Assembly (NCBI GenBank): GCA_032718475.1
Contig: JAUCBJ010002106.1
Coordinates: 1-64,000 of the forward strand
From: Nemertoderma westbladi
Taxonomy: Eukaryota > Xenacoelomorpha > Nemertodermatida > Nemertodermatidae
Direction of reading: 5' to 3'
DNA: 64,000 nucleotides
Shown here: positions 1 to 9,175 of the stretch, piece after piece
Layout of the letters: each line of letters begins with the position of its first letter
Numbering within the stretch: the first letter of the stretch is position 1
Program-made: the position numbers and the translations under genes
Notes under the pieces: model-generated
The model's input: the letters and a program-made list of their open reading frames with translations, nothing else
The model's database searches: none
Told to the model about the DNA's origin: nothing

Positions 1-36
1 TGCTACCGGTACCGGACCTGCTACCGGTACCGGGCC
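1..36. repeat. 18-bp direct repeat containing TACCGGTACC
   Basis: The window opens with two tandem copies of an 18-bp word beginning TGCTACCGGTACCGG; the copies differ only near their ends. It lies just upstream of the first retrotransposon ORF and may be part of its leader, but the 5' LTR is outside the window, so its membership is unknown. Confidence 0.6.
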
Positions 37-49
37 GCTGGAATCAGCT

Positions 50-580
50 ATGATGACCCAATTCTTCAATATGCAAATGCAGCTGGATGAACAAAGAGAA
101 TGTCGAGAACGAGATCGGAGGGAACAGGATCGCAGAGATTTACTGTTGTTGTTTCAAACAATTAACAGAAAACCCCAACCCCAACGTACATCCTCTCCAA
201 TTAATGGGCAAGGGGGATCTCCTTTAAATGATTCTGGTGGTTTATCCTCTGTATCCAATTCAGCTGAATCAATTGAGAATAAATTTAGGTCAATAATGTC
301 CCATCTTCAAGAATTATATGCAGAAATGGATTTTGATATTGATCCTTATGAAATGGATGTGCATGTTTGGCAGCGTCGTATTGATGATGCTACTGAGGAA
401 CTACAGGATGCTGATAAATTTGTAAACAAGCGTCTGTTTTCATTGGAAAATGAGGAACTTAAAAATGATTTATTTGAAGATTTTCAGCAGTTTAAACACC
501 GGTTTAGACAATTGAAGCACAGAATAAACTCAGTGATGTTTCAGAGGAAACAAGATATTGAGGAATCAAATCAAAATTGA
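50..580 (+). CDS. BEL/Pao gag N-terminal ORF
   Basis: A 176-residue reading frame starts at ATG 50 (a second ATG follows at once). It is very polar and probably coiled-coil: a Glu/Arg/Asp-rich stretch at about residues 12-30, a Ser/Pro/Gly-rich linker at about 40-75, then a helical charged region to the end. This looks like the N-terminal, self-associating part of gag that forms particles in the cytoplasm. It ends at a TGA at 578-580 and overlaps the next frame, which is open from 537. The shift needed to continue lies within 537-580. Either the element uses two overlapping ORFs or an indel has split one gag; a second sequenced copy would tell. Confidence 0.6.
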   Translation: MMTQFFNMQMQLDEQRECRERDRREQDRRDLLLLFQTINRKPQPQRTSSPINGQGGSPLNDSGGLSSVSNSAESIENKFRSIMSHLQELYAEMDFDIDPYEMDVHVWQRRIDDATEELQDADKFVNKRLFSLENEELKNDLFEDFQQFKHRFRQLKHRINSVMFQRKQDIEESNQN

Positions 581-3500
581 TGAATATATTCGTCTAGCTA
601 AACCCTGTTGGTTAGCTGTTAGGAGAGTAAATGAACTCTCTGAAGATGAAAAGGATCCAAATGCACTAGATTTCGATCTACGTTCTATAGAAAAACGTCT
701 CGAACAGTGTGAAGGATTTATTACACATAAAATGTGTAAATCTGCAATAACAAAAATTGATCAACGTCATTCAGAACTGCTGGAGGACATAAATAGTCTT
801 CGTCAAGCAATAGGTCGCTATAAAACATTTACCCAAGTGAAGCGTGATGCCGATAAAGAGGAACGAATGCGAGGTGGTCTACCTAGTGGTGTAGACATAC
901 CAAAATTCGATGGTTCCTATTCAGAATTTCCATGCTGGTTTTCAAAATTCGAGGCTATAGTAGGCAATAATGACAAGGTAAGTAATTTCTACAAAATGAC
1001 ATACTTAAAGAAGGCATTAGTAGGAAAAGCTGCTACCTGTATTATTGATATGGAAATATCTGCGAACAATTATAAACTGGCTCTTGAAAGTGTTAAAAAG
1101 TTTTATGGCAAGGAAAGAATTGTTGTAAAACATTTAATCAAAAAACTTCAGAACTTTTCAAAAGTTACTGATGAAGATAATATTTCTGCATTGCGAAAGT
1201 TATGTGATTCAATACAAAATGTCATGTTGGATCTATCTAAATACCATTTAACTGTTGACAACTTTCTGCTATCTTCCATGGAAACATTATTCCCTGAAAA
1301 AATTCGGGAAGAATGGGAAAAGGAAGTTGATGACAAGCATATAGATGGTGCAATGCCCACATATGAGGAATTTATTTCTTGGTTGCAAACTCTGGTAGCA
1401 CGGAAAGATGTTACGAGAGATGAATGCAATAAGAAAGACACTCATAATAATAATAAAGATGATAAAAAACCTTTGAAAGAAAAGGATAGAAAGTTTTCTT
1501 CTCAAACATTAGCAGTAGGGTCTGATAGTGGGACTAAGCCAAAAGGATTTAAGGGATCTGGTTCATACTCTAAGAACTGGGACAAGTCAAAAGTGGATAC
1601 TGATAGAGGTACTGCTAAAGTTGAATACAAGTGTCCACTTTGTGAGAAAAAATGTCGGTTTTTATCATCTTGTTATAAATTTATTCAAGCTACCACAGCT
1701 GAAAAAAGGCAAATAGTTGCTGATAAGGGAGCATGTTTTTTATGTACTGGTCTGAACCATATCAAGAAGGACTGTCGTAGACCAGATGAATGTGGTGTTG
1801 AAGGCTGCATAGACAAGCACCATCCCTTACTGCATGTTGATAAGAAGGCTATAATGAATTCTGGTAGTCATAAAGTAACAACACAAGCTATATCACTTGG
1901 AGTTAAGGCTGACCTTAAAACTCAATTTATCACTCCAACAGCTAAGGTAATGCTTATGCCATTAGATAATGGAACTCCCTGTGAAGTGCGTGTGGGATTT
2001 GATAGTTTTTCCCAAGTTTCTTTTATTCGAAAATGTATTGCCCAATCTTTAGATCTGAACATTGTGTCAACTGAAGAAATGGAAGTAACAGGTTTTGGTA
2101 AATCAACTATTGTTGAATATGCAGATATAGTTGAGTTTGGATTATGTTCCAAAACCGATTCAAGTTTATACTTTAAAATGACGGCAGCGTCATTTCCCGA
2201 TTTCTGTAAGGAAATTCAACCCTTGGCTATTAATTTAGAAAAGTGTACACATCTGCAAGGTCTACTTTTTGCTGACGAATTTCCACATGGCTATGAACAA
2301 CTGGACATTTTAATTGGAATGGATTATTTCTTTCAATTTATTACTGGCGATATTATTTGTCACCCTTCTAACAATAAACTTCCTTGCGCTATGGCCACAG
2401 TCTTTGGATATGTTGTTTGTGGCCCAGATACTAGCAATAAGCGAATTAAACCAAGACCAAAGTCATGTTATATTACCCAAACCAGGATTAATGAAAAACT
2501 GTTGAATTCAATGGAACGGTTTTGGGATATAGAAACAATTGGCATTGTTAATTCTTCCAAGGTGCTTACCAAAGATGAAAGAGAGGCAGAGGAGCAGTTC
2601 AAAATCTCACTTAATTATGATGACCAGAACTGCCATTATTCTGTTGCTCTACCTTTCAAGCCTCAAGCACCAACTCTTGTATCTAATTACCATCGAGCTA
2701 AGAAACTATTAGAATCACTTGAGAAAAGACTGGAGAAATCTCAAGTTGAGAAACAGATTTATAGGGAGACTATTAATGATTATGTTGAAAAGGGATTTGC
2801 CCATAAAGTTTCAGCTGAAGAAGAAGAACAATTCATGAATGGTGAACAGTTCTTTCTTCCACATCATCCAGTTTATAAACCAGGCAGCTCTTCTACCAAA
2901 GTTAGAATAGTTTATAATGCAAGCACCAAAGACAAGAATGGGAACTCACTGAATGATTGTCTACTACCTGGGCCTATTCTGCAACCTGATATTGCTCAAA
3001 TTTTACTTCGTTTCAGGACAAAACCTATAGCTCTTGTAGCAGATATACGCAAGATGTTTTTACAAACTAAACTGGTATCAGATCAGCATTGTTATCAGCA
3101 GTATTTGTGGCGAAATAATAAAGATGAACCCATTGAAAAATATTGTATGACTGTGTTGATGTTTGGAGTTAGTCCTTGTCCTTATTTAGCACAAAGAATA
3201 CGAATTCATCATTGTGAAAGACCAGACATGATAGCTAAGTTTCCATTGGCTGCAAAAGAAGCATCTGACAGTTTCTATGTTGATGATCTGTTAGGTGGAG
3301 CCGACAATGAGATTCAAGCTGAGCAATTATATATAGAGTTAGTAGATATGTGTAAAATGGCTGGTTATGAGCTAACAAAATTTGGTTCGAATTCGGCTAA
3401 ACTATTATCACTTATACCAGAGAAAGATCGTTTAGTAGGAAACTTTGTGAGCTTTACTGATCAATCTGATTTAGGAAATACTAAGGCACTGGGTCTTGGT

Positions 3501-4307
3501 TGGAATTATGAGACTGATGATACTTTCAGTTTGGTTGTCACTGACAGATTAACTGATTTGAGCACCTATTCTCGAACAAAAAGATTGATGCTTAGTAAGA
3601 TATCTCAGATCTATGATGTTTTTGGATTTGTTAGCCCTTTTGTAATTCGAGGCAAGATTATTTTTCAAAATATGTGGCTTAACAAATGTGGTTGGGATGA
3701 CGAATTAACAGATGGCATAATTAACTCATTTCGAGAATGGGAACGTGAACTTTATTTACTTCAAACGATTAAGGTTCCTAGACTCTTCTATAAAGGAAAC
3801 CCAACTATAGTACAATTACACGCTTTTTCTGATGCTTCAGAAGTTGCGTATGGAGCAGTAGTATATATGCGAACTGAATTATGTGATAGCAATACCTCTT
3901 CTCATTTCGTCATGGCGAGATCAAGAGTAGCTCCACTTAAACGACTCAGGTTAGCACGATTGGAACTTCTTGGTGCTGTCCTGGCAGCGCGTCTTGTTAA
4001 GTATATTTTAGATGCTCTTCATCAACGTGTCGATATAAACTCCTATTATTTATGGTCAGATTCTGAAATTGCATTGGGTTGGATAGCGAAAGAGAGCTAC
4101 ACATGGAACACATTCGTTCAAAATCGTGTACAAGAGATACATGACCTAAGTCCTATCGAAGTATGGCGATTTGTGCCCGGAGATCAAAACCCAGCAGATC
4201 TCCTCTCTAGAGGTACCAGTCTAATGGAGATGAAGACAGTGCATTTTATTGGCAAGGTCCAGACTGGCTTATTAAGAATAATGATGATTGGCCGAAATCT
4301 TCATTGA
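558..4307 (+). CDS. BEL/Pao gag-protease-reverse transcriptase-RNase H polyprotein
   Basis: This 1249-residue frame begins at a TTG, so no true start is implied; it most likely continues gag from the upstream frame. In order it shows a DUF1759-like gag core (IPKFDGSYSEF, about residue 114), a Cys-rich segment (CPLCEKKC, about 360) and a CCHC knuckle (CFLCTGLNHIKKDC, about 393). A DUF1758-like protease region follows at about 478-490, where the expected D-S/T-G triad reads FDSFSQ. The reverse transcriptase has RIVYNAST near 784 and active-site FYVDD near 906. RNase H shows HAFSDAS near 1088, ARLELLGA near 1134 and LWSDSEIALGWI near 1166. Its enzymes would copy element RNA into DNA in cytoplasmic particles. 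The frame closes just after RNase H, and integrase continues in another frame. The Gly-to-Phe change in the protease triad suggests a damaged protease. Confidence 0.9.
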   Translation: MRNQIKIDEYIRLAKPCWLAVRRVNELSEDEKDPNALDFDLRSIEKRLEQCEGFITHKMCKSAITKIDQRHSELLEDINSLRQAIGRYKTFTQVKRDADKEERMRGGLPSGVDIPKFDGSYSEFPCWFSKFEAIVGNNDKVSNFYKMTYLKKALVGKAATCIIDMEISANNYKLALESVKKFYGKERIVVKHLIKKLQNFSKVTDEDNISALRKLCDSIQNVMLDLSKYHLTVDNFLLSSMETLFPEKIREEWEKEVDDKHIDGAMPTYEEFISWLQTLVARKDVTRDECNKKDTHNNNKDDKKPLKEKDRKFSSQTLAVGSDSGTKPKGFKGSGSYSKNWDKSKVDTDRGTAKVEYKCPLCEKKCRFLSSCYKFIQATTAEKRQIVADKGACFLCTGLNHIKKDCRRPDECGVEGCIDKHHPLLHVDKKAIMNSGSHKVTTQAISLGVKADLKTQFITPTAKVMLMPLDNGTPCEVRVGFDSFSQVSFIRKCIAQSLDLNIVSTEEMEVTGFGKSTIVEYADIVEFGLCSKTDSSLYFKMTAASFPDFCKEIQPLAINLEKCTHLQGLLFADEFPHGYEQLDILIGMDYFFQFITGDIICHPSNNKLPCAMATVFGYVVCGPDTSNKRIKPRPKSCYITQTRINEKLLNSMERFWDIETIGIVNSSKVLTKDEREAEEQFKISLNYDDQNCHYSVALPFKPQAPTLVSNYHRAKKLLESLEKRLEKSQVEKQIYRETINDYVEKGFAHKVSAEEEEQFMNGEQFFLPHHPVYKPGSSSTKVRIVYNASTKDKNGNSLNDCLLPGPILQPDIAQILLRFRTKPIALVADIRKMFLQTKLVSDQHCYQQYLWRNNKDEPIEKYCMTVLMFGVSPCPYLAQRIRIHHCERPDMIAKFPLAAKEASDSFYVDDLLGGADNEIQAEQLYIELVDMCKMAGYELTKFGSNSAKLLSLIPEKDRLVGNFVSFTDQSDLGNTKALGLGWNYETDDTFSLVVTDRLTDLSTYSRTKRLMLSKISQIYDVFGFVSPFVIRGKIIFQNMWLNKCGWDDELTDGIINSFREWERELYLLQTIKVPRLFYKGNPTIVQLHAFSDASEVAYGAVVYMRTELCDSNTSSHFVMARSRVAPLKRLRLARLELLGAVLAARLVKYILDALHQRVDINSYYLWSDSEIALGWIAKESYTWNTFVQNRVQEIHDLSPIEVWRFVPGDQNPADLLSRGTSLMEMKTVHFIGKVQTGLLRIMMIGRNLH

Positions 4308-6208
4308 ATGTTGAAATTGAACTACCAGAGAAGAGACCTATTAAACAACATAAATATGTGAAAAGAATTATTCAAGGTTTGTCAACACCTACCATAAATA
4401 GCTCTGAACATTTGGTTCAGGATGATGAGGCATCAGAATCTATATGCCTTGTATCTAACCTAAAATCAGCAAATGTTACTCAATTTAGTAACTATATTAC
4501 TGAATATTATGGGAGGTTTAGTAATCTTATTCGATTTACTGTGAGATGCTTTCGTTGGCTAGCTAGAGCTAGGAAGAAATTGTCCCAGGGGGTTGAGAAC
4601 AGTGATGAAGTGGCTCTGGATAAACAGCCGACAACACTGACATCATTACATCCTTATTTGGTTACTCTGGAGGAGATGGAAGCCACAGAAATGCATTGGT
4701 GGAAAATTCTGCAGAAGCACTATTTCATGGAGGCTTATAATTTATTATCGCAGAATAAACCATTGCCTAATAAACATCATTTGTTGTCTTTGAATCCTCA
4801 ATATGATATTGATCGACAATTGTTGGTAGTTGGTGGGCGACTTGAATTTTCCGATCTACCCTTGTCTGCTAAACATCAAATTCTTCTTCCTAAAGGTGAA
4901 GGTTTGGTTCAAAAACTTATACTACAGGTGCATATTTCAAATCAACATGCACCACAGGAGGTTTTATTATCACTCCTCAAACAAAAGTATTGGATTATTA
5001 ATTCACGTCATGAGATAAGAAAAGCAGTTCATCTCTGCAATGTTTGTAACTATCATAAGACTGTCCCAATGGAACAAATTATGGGCAACTTGCCACCTGA
5101 ACGCTTACAGATATCACCAGCATTTTGGAATATTGGAATTGATTTTACTGGTGCACTACTTATCAAAGAAGGATCTTCTACACATAAAGCTTACATTTGT
5201 GTTTTCACTTGTGCAGCTAGCCGTATGTGTCACTTTGAATTAGCTTTAAATATGGAGACTTCTGAATTTCTACAATGCTTTCGTAGAATGGTAAATCGTA
5301 GAGGTCTTTGTAAAACAGTGACTTCTGATAACCAGAAAACGTTTAAGAAAGCCTCCAAAGTTTTCAAACTAAATTTTTCAGACAATATCTGGAAACATTT
5401 AGACAAAGAAGCTATTGCATCATTTATGAATGAGCGTAAGATATCATGGAATTTTATTGTGGAACGAAGTCCTTTCCGAGGAGGTTACTGGGAAAGAATT
5501 AATCGTAGTCTCAAGGAACCCCTACGGAAGATATTGTCAAAGTCATTATTGACTTATACTGAGATGTACACTGTTCTCACTGATGTGGAAGCGATGATAA
5601 ACTCACGGCCATTGACCTATCATAGTCCAGATACGAAGGACATACTACCTATTACACCTGCTCATTTAGCACTTGGAAGACCATTGCGTCCTTTGCATGA
5701 TCTTGGTGGTAAAGAAGTTTCATTGACAAAGAGATATGTGTATTTACAGGGATTATTAGATAACTTTTGGCGACGTTGGCAGACAGAGTATCTCCACCAG
5801 TTGCAACCAAGACAAAAGTGGCAACTTGAGAAGGAACCAATAAAGATCAATGACATTGTACTTATTTCAGAAGATAGAACTCGACGTAATTCCTGGCCTA
5901 TGGGTCGCGTGACAGAAACTCATCCCAGTAAAGATGGTATAATTCGCACAGTGACTGTTGAAACTAAAAGGGGCAAATTTTCGCGCCCAGTTCAGCGTCT
6001 CCATCTATTTGAGAGATATTATGAAACGCGCTTACAAGATTCTCCCAAAGATTCGCATGATTTGGGTGATCGGATTAATTATAGGAAGAAACGGATTGAT
6101 GAAACTCCTGATATAGTTTCGAGCCAGGAGGATGTAGCAGAGTCTGATAGTGGACCGATTAAAACTTCATCTGGGCGGACTATTAAAAAACCCGATTATT
6201 ATTATTAG
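4304..6208 (+). CDS. BEL/Pao integrase and C-terminal domain
   Basis: This 634-residue frame is open back to 4211, so its apparent TTG start at 4304 is not meaningful; the protein should be the 3' continuation of the polyprotein. It shows an HHCC zinc-binding region (HISNQH near residue 209, CNVCNYHK near 245). A DDE core follows: Asp in GIDFTG near 280, Asp in TSDNQ near 342 and Glu in GGYWERI near 397. After it comes a C-terminal segment resembling the DUF5641 domain that follows the integrase core in BEL/Pao (NDIVLISED to RPVQRLHLFE, about 515-565). Integrase inserts the DNA copy into chromosomes. All three acidic residues are present, so the core looks intact; what is missing is a continuous frame with the reverse transcriptase. 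Confidence 0.9.
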   Translation: MNVEIELPEKRPIKQHKYVKRIIQGLSTPTINSSEHLVQDDEASESICLVSNLKSANVTQFSNYITEYYGRFSNLIRFTVRCFRWLARARKKLSQGVENSDEVALDKQPTTLTSLHPYLVTLEEMEATEMHWWKILQKHYFMEAYNLLSQNKPLPNKHHLLSLNPQYDIDRQLLVVGGRLEFSDLPLSAKHQILLPKGEGLVQKLILQVHISNQHAPQEVLLSLLKQKYWIINSRHEIRKAVHLCNVCNYHKTVPMEQIMGNLPPERLQISPAFWNIGIDFTGALLIKEGSSTHKAYICVFTCAASRMCHFELALNMETSEFLQCFRRMVNRRGLCKTVTSDNQKTFKKASKVFKLNFSDNIWKHLDKEAIASFMNERKISWNFIVERSPFRGGYWERINRSLKEPLRKILSKSLLTYTEMYTVLTDVEAMINSRPLTYHSPDTKDILPITPAHLALGRPLRPLHDLGGKEVSLTKRYVYLQGLLDNFWRRWQTEYLHQLQPRQKWQLEKEPIKINDIVLISEDRTRRNSWPMGRVTETHPSKDGIIRTVTVETKRGKFSRPVQRLHLFERYYETRLQDSPKDSHDLGDRINYRKKRIDETPDIVSSQEDVAESDSGPIKTSSGRTIKKPDYYY

Positions 6209-6236
6209 CTATGCAGTATAATGATCTTGTATCTGA

Positions 6237-6511
6237 TGTTGTAGGGTTATTAACTGTTATTGGTTTTAGGCCTACTTACTGCACTACCGTTTTAGTTACC
6301 GGTTTATAGTTAATATGTAAATGTGTCAATACTTGTGAACATCATTAGCATCAGCATCGCATCATCAAACGGTAGATTCATGGTCAAATGTCTGAATGTA
6401 CAGATGTAACAATTAAATATAACTGATTATAGACTGAATGGTTGACAAGTATGACTTTTCTTGGATTTTACTTTCATTAATAAAATGAGTTTTATCAAAC
6501 TCGATACAACA
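6237..6511 (+). repeat. Candidate 3' LTR of the BEL/Pao element
   Basis: The segment begins TGTTGTA and ends TACAACA, a perfect 7-bp inverted repeat with the TG...CA ends expected of an LTR. It starts 28 bp after the integrase stop and carries AATAAA at 6479-6484, 27 bp from its end. At 275 bp it is short but plausible for BEL/Pao. No partner LTR is in the window, no polypurine tract is obvious before it, and no target duplication can be tested. Confidence 0.5.
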
Positions 6512-6967
6512 AGTATAGTGGGTGCTTTTTTATGTACACTTGGGAGACAAACCCCAGAAATAGCACGTATTCATTCAATTATCCCAATGCGCAAAACTCA
6601 ACCAACCAAAGATTGATACTTAACAGTGATGACATTGAAGCATATTACAAACTCCTATGATATATTTCTCATCAAATTCCTGTTATTTCCTGAATGGGTT
6701 AATGATCTCTTTCTTCTACACGAAGACAGAACTATTGTATCAGTTAAAGTATTATTCATTACTTTCTCTTACTATTACTATCCTTACCTGAATCTTACTA
6801 TCCTGAAATAGCTGTGATTATTAGAAGACCGTTAGGAATTTTTACTGTAAAAGTACTATGTAGGCCTATGTATCTATGTATGTATGTATGTCATGTAAAC
6901 TTCTCCGAAGTTACAGCTCGTCAGTCAATGACAGTTATATCAATCGACGCTGCTCAACCCCCATGAT
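6512..6967. other. Spacer with a short TATG microsatellite
   Basis: No gene is recognised. A (TATG)n tract lies at about 6867-6890. The open frame at 6626-6811 has no recognisable features. Confidence 0.5.
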
Positions 6968-7800
6968 GTGGAAAAAAGTTTCAAAAGTTTCACAAGCTCA
7001 GCAGTAAGAAATTTGGCCAATGCATCAATTGGTGGAGTAGGAATTATGTTAAGCTCATTTGCCCTTCAGACTCTAAACAACATAGAATCTATAAATTCCA
7101 GGGTCATGAGTGCAACATTTGATGGGAATCCCAAGACAACAGTAATATGTTGCTACAGTCCAACCAATGCTTCAGAGCCAGAACAAGCAGTCAAGTTTTA
7201 TGAAGATCTGAATAGACTTATAAAGGACATTCCGAAACGTCAAAGTCATTGCTGGTGACCTGAATGCTCAAATTGGCCCAGAAGACATCAAGGGTTACAT
7301 CTATAACACCAGTTCGACAAGCCCACAAGGAATCATCCAAGAGGAATCACCCATTCCCCAGAAACCCAAACGAAAATATTATGTGCAATGGCAATACTCT
7401 GAGGATACTTGTAAGAGAGAAGATTTTAAGATAGCCTACAAAGTTAAAACCGAACAACCAACAACCGAAAACATTAACAAGGTTGAGAAAGCTAAGGACG
7501 ATCTTAAATTGGCCTACAACATCAGCCAGGAGAAGTACATACAGGATAAAATTGAAGCAATTGCAACTGCTCACATACAGCAACAATCAAGACTTACCTG
7601 GCAAACTGTAATCTACTTTTCTGGCAACCAAAACTGGAAAGCGTACCCGTGGACGACAAGCTCTAGCATATATAGACCAGCTTGAAAGGGATACTGGACT
7701 TGAGAGAAACGAAATTTCAACAACTATGAAGAATCGGGAAGCATGGAAGGATCTCATTTCCACTGTCGGAATTCCATCGACCTAATAGTACAGTAGTAGT
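6968..7800 (+). pseudogene. RTE-type LINE remnant (endonuclease part plus extreme C-terminus)
   Basis: Two parts of a non-LTR retrotransposon protein can be read. At 6968-7250 a frame matches the apurinic-type endonuclease of RTE LINEs (GGVGIMLSSFALQTLNNIES, then ICCYSPTN); just after a frameshift near 7250 comes AGDLNAQIG in another frame. At about 7383-7610 a Lys-rich pre-reverse-transcriptase region follows. At about 7630-7786 the reading is the family's C-terminal tail (ERDTGLERN, NREAWKDLI). The whole reverse transcriptase is missing between these parts, so this is a deleted, dead copy. It ends in AGTAGTAGTA at about 7792-7801, in keeping with the short (TAG)n tails of the other RTE copies here. 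Confidence 0.75.
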
Positions 7801-8912
7801 ATTTAGTGATTACGGAAATGGTCAGGAAGGTGGTTGTGGTACAAGAATGGCTTATTTAAAAGCAAAGTCCCAGTGTAAAGTAGTGAAGCTAATTTCTTTA
7901 AAATTTCCAGTAATAAATACATATTATTTGTTCCACTACGACATTTTGGAGCATATGGGGATTCCTATTGATTAATATTTACAATGTTGAATTGTAGGAT
8001 TTCTGTCAATAGCCCTCTCAGCTCTTTTTGTAATTATATTATGGAATTATATGGGGCCCAGTAGTGCAAAGTAATTAATTACCGGTACCTATCACTTGAG
8101 TAATAATTGGTCAACTGATTCATTGGATGTCTTTCTGTATTGACAGAAGGCAAAAATGGTTCTTTATCCATCTGGCGTTTCATTCTATAATTACCTTTTG
8201 ATTCCTCGGTCTCATTTAGATGTTTATCCAATTCAGTATGATAGCATGAGGAACTACTATCACTATCCCCTTGATTATGTGTAGTTAATAATTTTGAATC
8301 TGTTGAGGATATGTATGAATTCCTACTAGATGAGTTGCAATATCTTTTGCGAACGGCTGGCGAATAATCCGAATTAACGTCTGAGCTACTATAACATATT
8401 CTGTAATAGTGGGTCATTACAAGTAAATACTTGTAAACTGCTTTCTACATAAATATTATTTCGCTAATATGACTTTCCGAAAAGAGTTGGTCTACATAAA
8501 GGCGATTAAATAGTTATATTATTGTACCATAACTCTTAATGATGTCATCACAATATTATTCGTTACATATAGATGCTGTATGTATTACACTACACCATGT
8601 CCTGGAATATAGTGTCTTAAAATATAGTCTCTTATAGTATCATCTTTTATACCGGTAAGAGATTATGAGGTGGGGTAACTAAAAAAAAGTTCCGTATTCT
8701 TCCCCATTTGCTATTTTGGTAATATTAATTGAAATAAAATACTTACTTACACTGTAATGTCATCCTATATTTAGCGCAACTTTTTAAAAGTACCGATGCC
8801 AAAAACCTGAAGTAACAAAATTTATTATATTTCATTTAATTATGAATGGGGTTGTAAATGAGATGGCATCTAGCACATCTCTTACTAACAATAAGTTGGT
8901 AAATGGGGGTAA
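7801..8912. other. AT-rich spacer
   Basis: No recognisable gene. It contains one Ser/Tyr-rich reading frame on the minus strand (8079-8417, listed separately) and several AATAAA-like words. Nothing else stands out. Confidence 0.5.
8079..8417 (-). CDS. Doubtful 112-residue Ser/Tyr/Asn-rich ORF
   Basis: An ATG-started frame encodes a polar, low-complexity protein rich in Ser, Tyr and Asn with some basic residues. No domain, signal peptide or membrane segment is visible, and no family was recognised. It could be a fragment of a retrotransposon gag or chance. It is listed only because it is the one open frame of this size in about 1 kb. Confidence 0.15.
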   Translation of the reverse strand: MTHYYRICYSSSDVNSDYSPAVRKRYCNSSSRNSYISSTDSKLLTTHNQGDSDSSSSCYHTELDKHLNETEESKGNYRMKRQMDKEPFLPSVNTERHPMNQLTNYYSSDRYR

Positions 8913-9167
8913 GGCCCTTTTCCGCGCTTCATTTTTATGAGGTATTCTGAGCTTTTTTGAGCTGTTTTTCTAGCTTTTTTTTTGAGCTTTTTTTCAAGCT
9001 TTTTTTGAGCTTTTTTCAAGCTTTTTTTGGAGCTTTATTCTATATTTTAGGTTTTATTTAGCATTCGAAAATTCTCAGATTCATCTTGAAGCAATTAATT
9101 TCTAAAAATTGTTTTAACTAAAAAAAGCTTGAATAAAGGTAAAAAAAAAGCAGCACGGAAACGGGCC
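8913..9167. mobile_element. 255-bp MITE-like element with imperfect TIRs
   Basis: The left end reads GGCCCTTTTCCGCGCTTC and the reverse complement of the right end reads GGCCCGTTTCCGTGCTGC, 15 of 18 matching. The interior (about 8950-9044) is a run of near-repeats of GAGCTTTTTT and CAAGCTTTTTT, with a matching AAAAAAGCTTGAA on the right side, so the element can fold back on itself. It has no coding capacity. Flanks are TAA on the left and TTT on the right, so no clean target duplication is seen. It directly abuts the 31-bp satellite. Confidence 0.55.
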
Positions 9168-9175
9168 TTTAGAGT

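Larger units (their letters stand above)
1..6511 (+). mobile_element. BEL/Pao-type LTR retrotransposon, 5' end outside the window
   Basis: Gag, zinc knuckles, a protease-like region, reverse transcriptase, RNase H and integrase follow one another on the plus strand in the order typical of BEL/Pao elements, and a candidate 3' LTR closes the element at 6511. The coding part spans three frames (50-580, 558-4307, 4304-6208) with no stop inside any of the long blocks, so the copy looks fairly young and broken mainly by two frame changes. BEL/Pao elements usually encode one polyprotein. The family assignment rests on the DUF1759-like gag, the YVDD-type reverse transcriptase and the C-terminal domain after the integrase core. 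The 5' LTR and primer-binding site are not visible. Confidence 0.9.
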
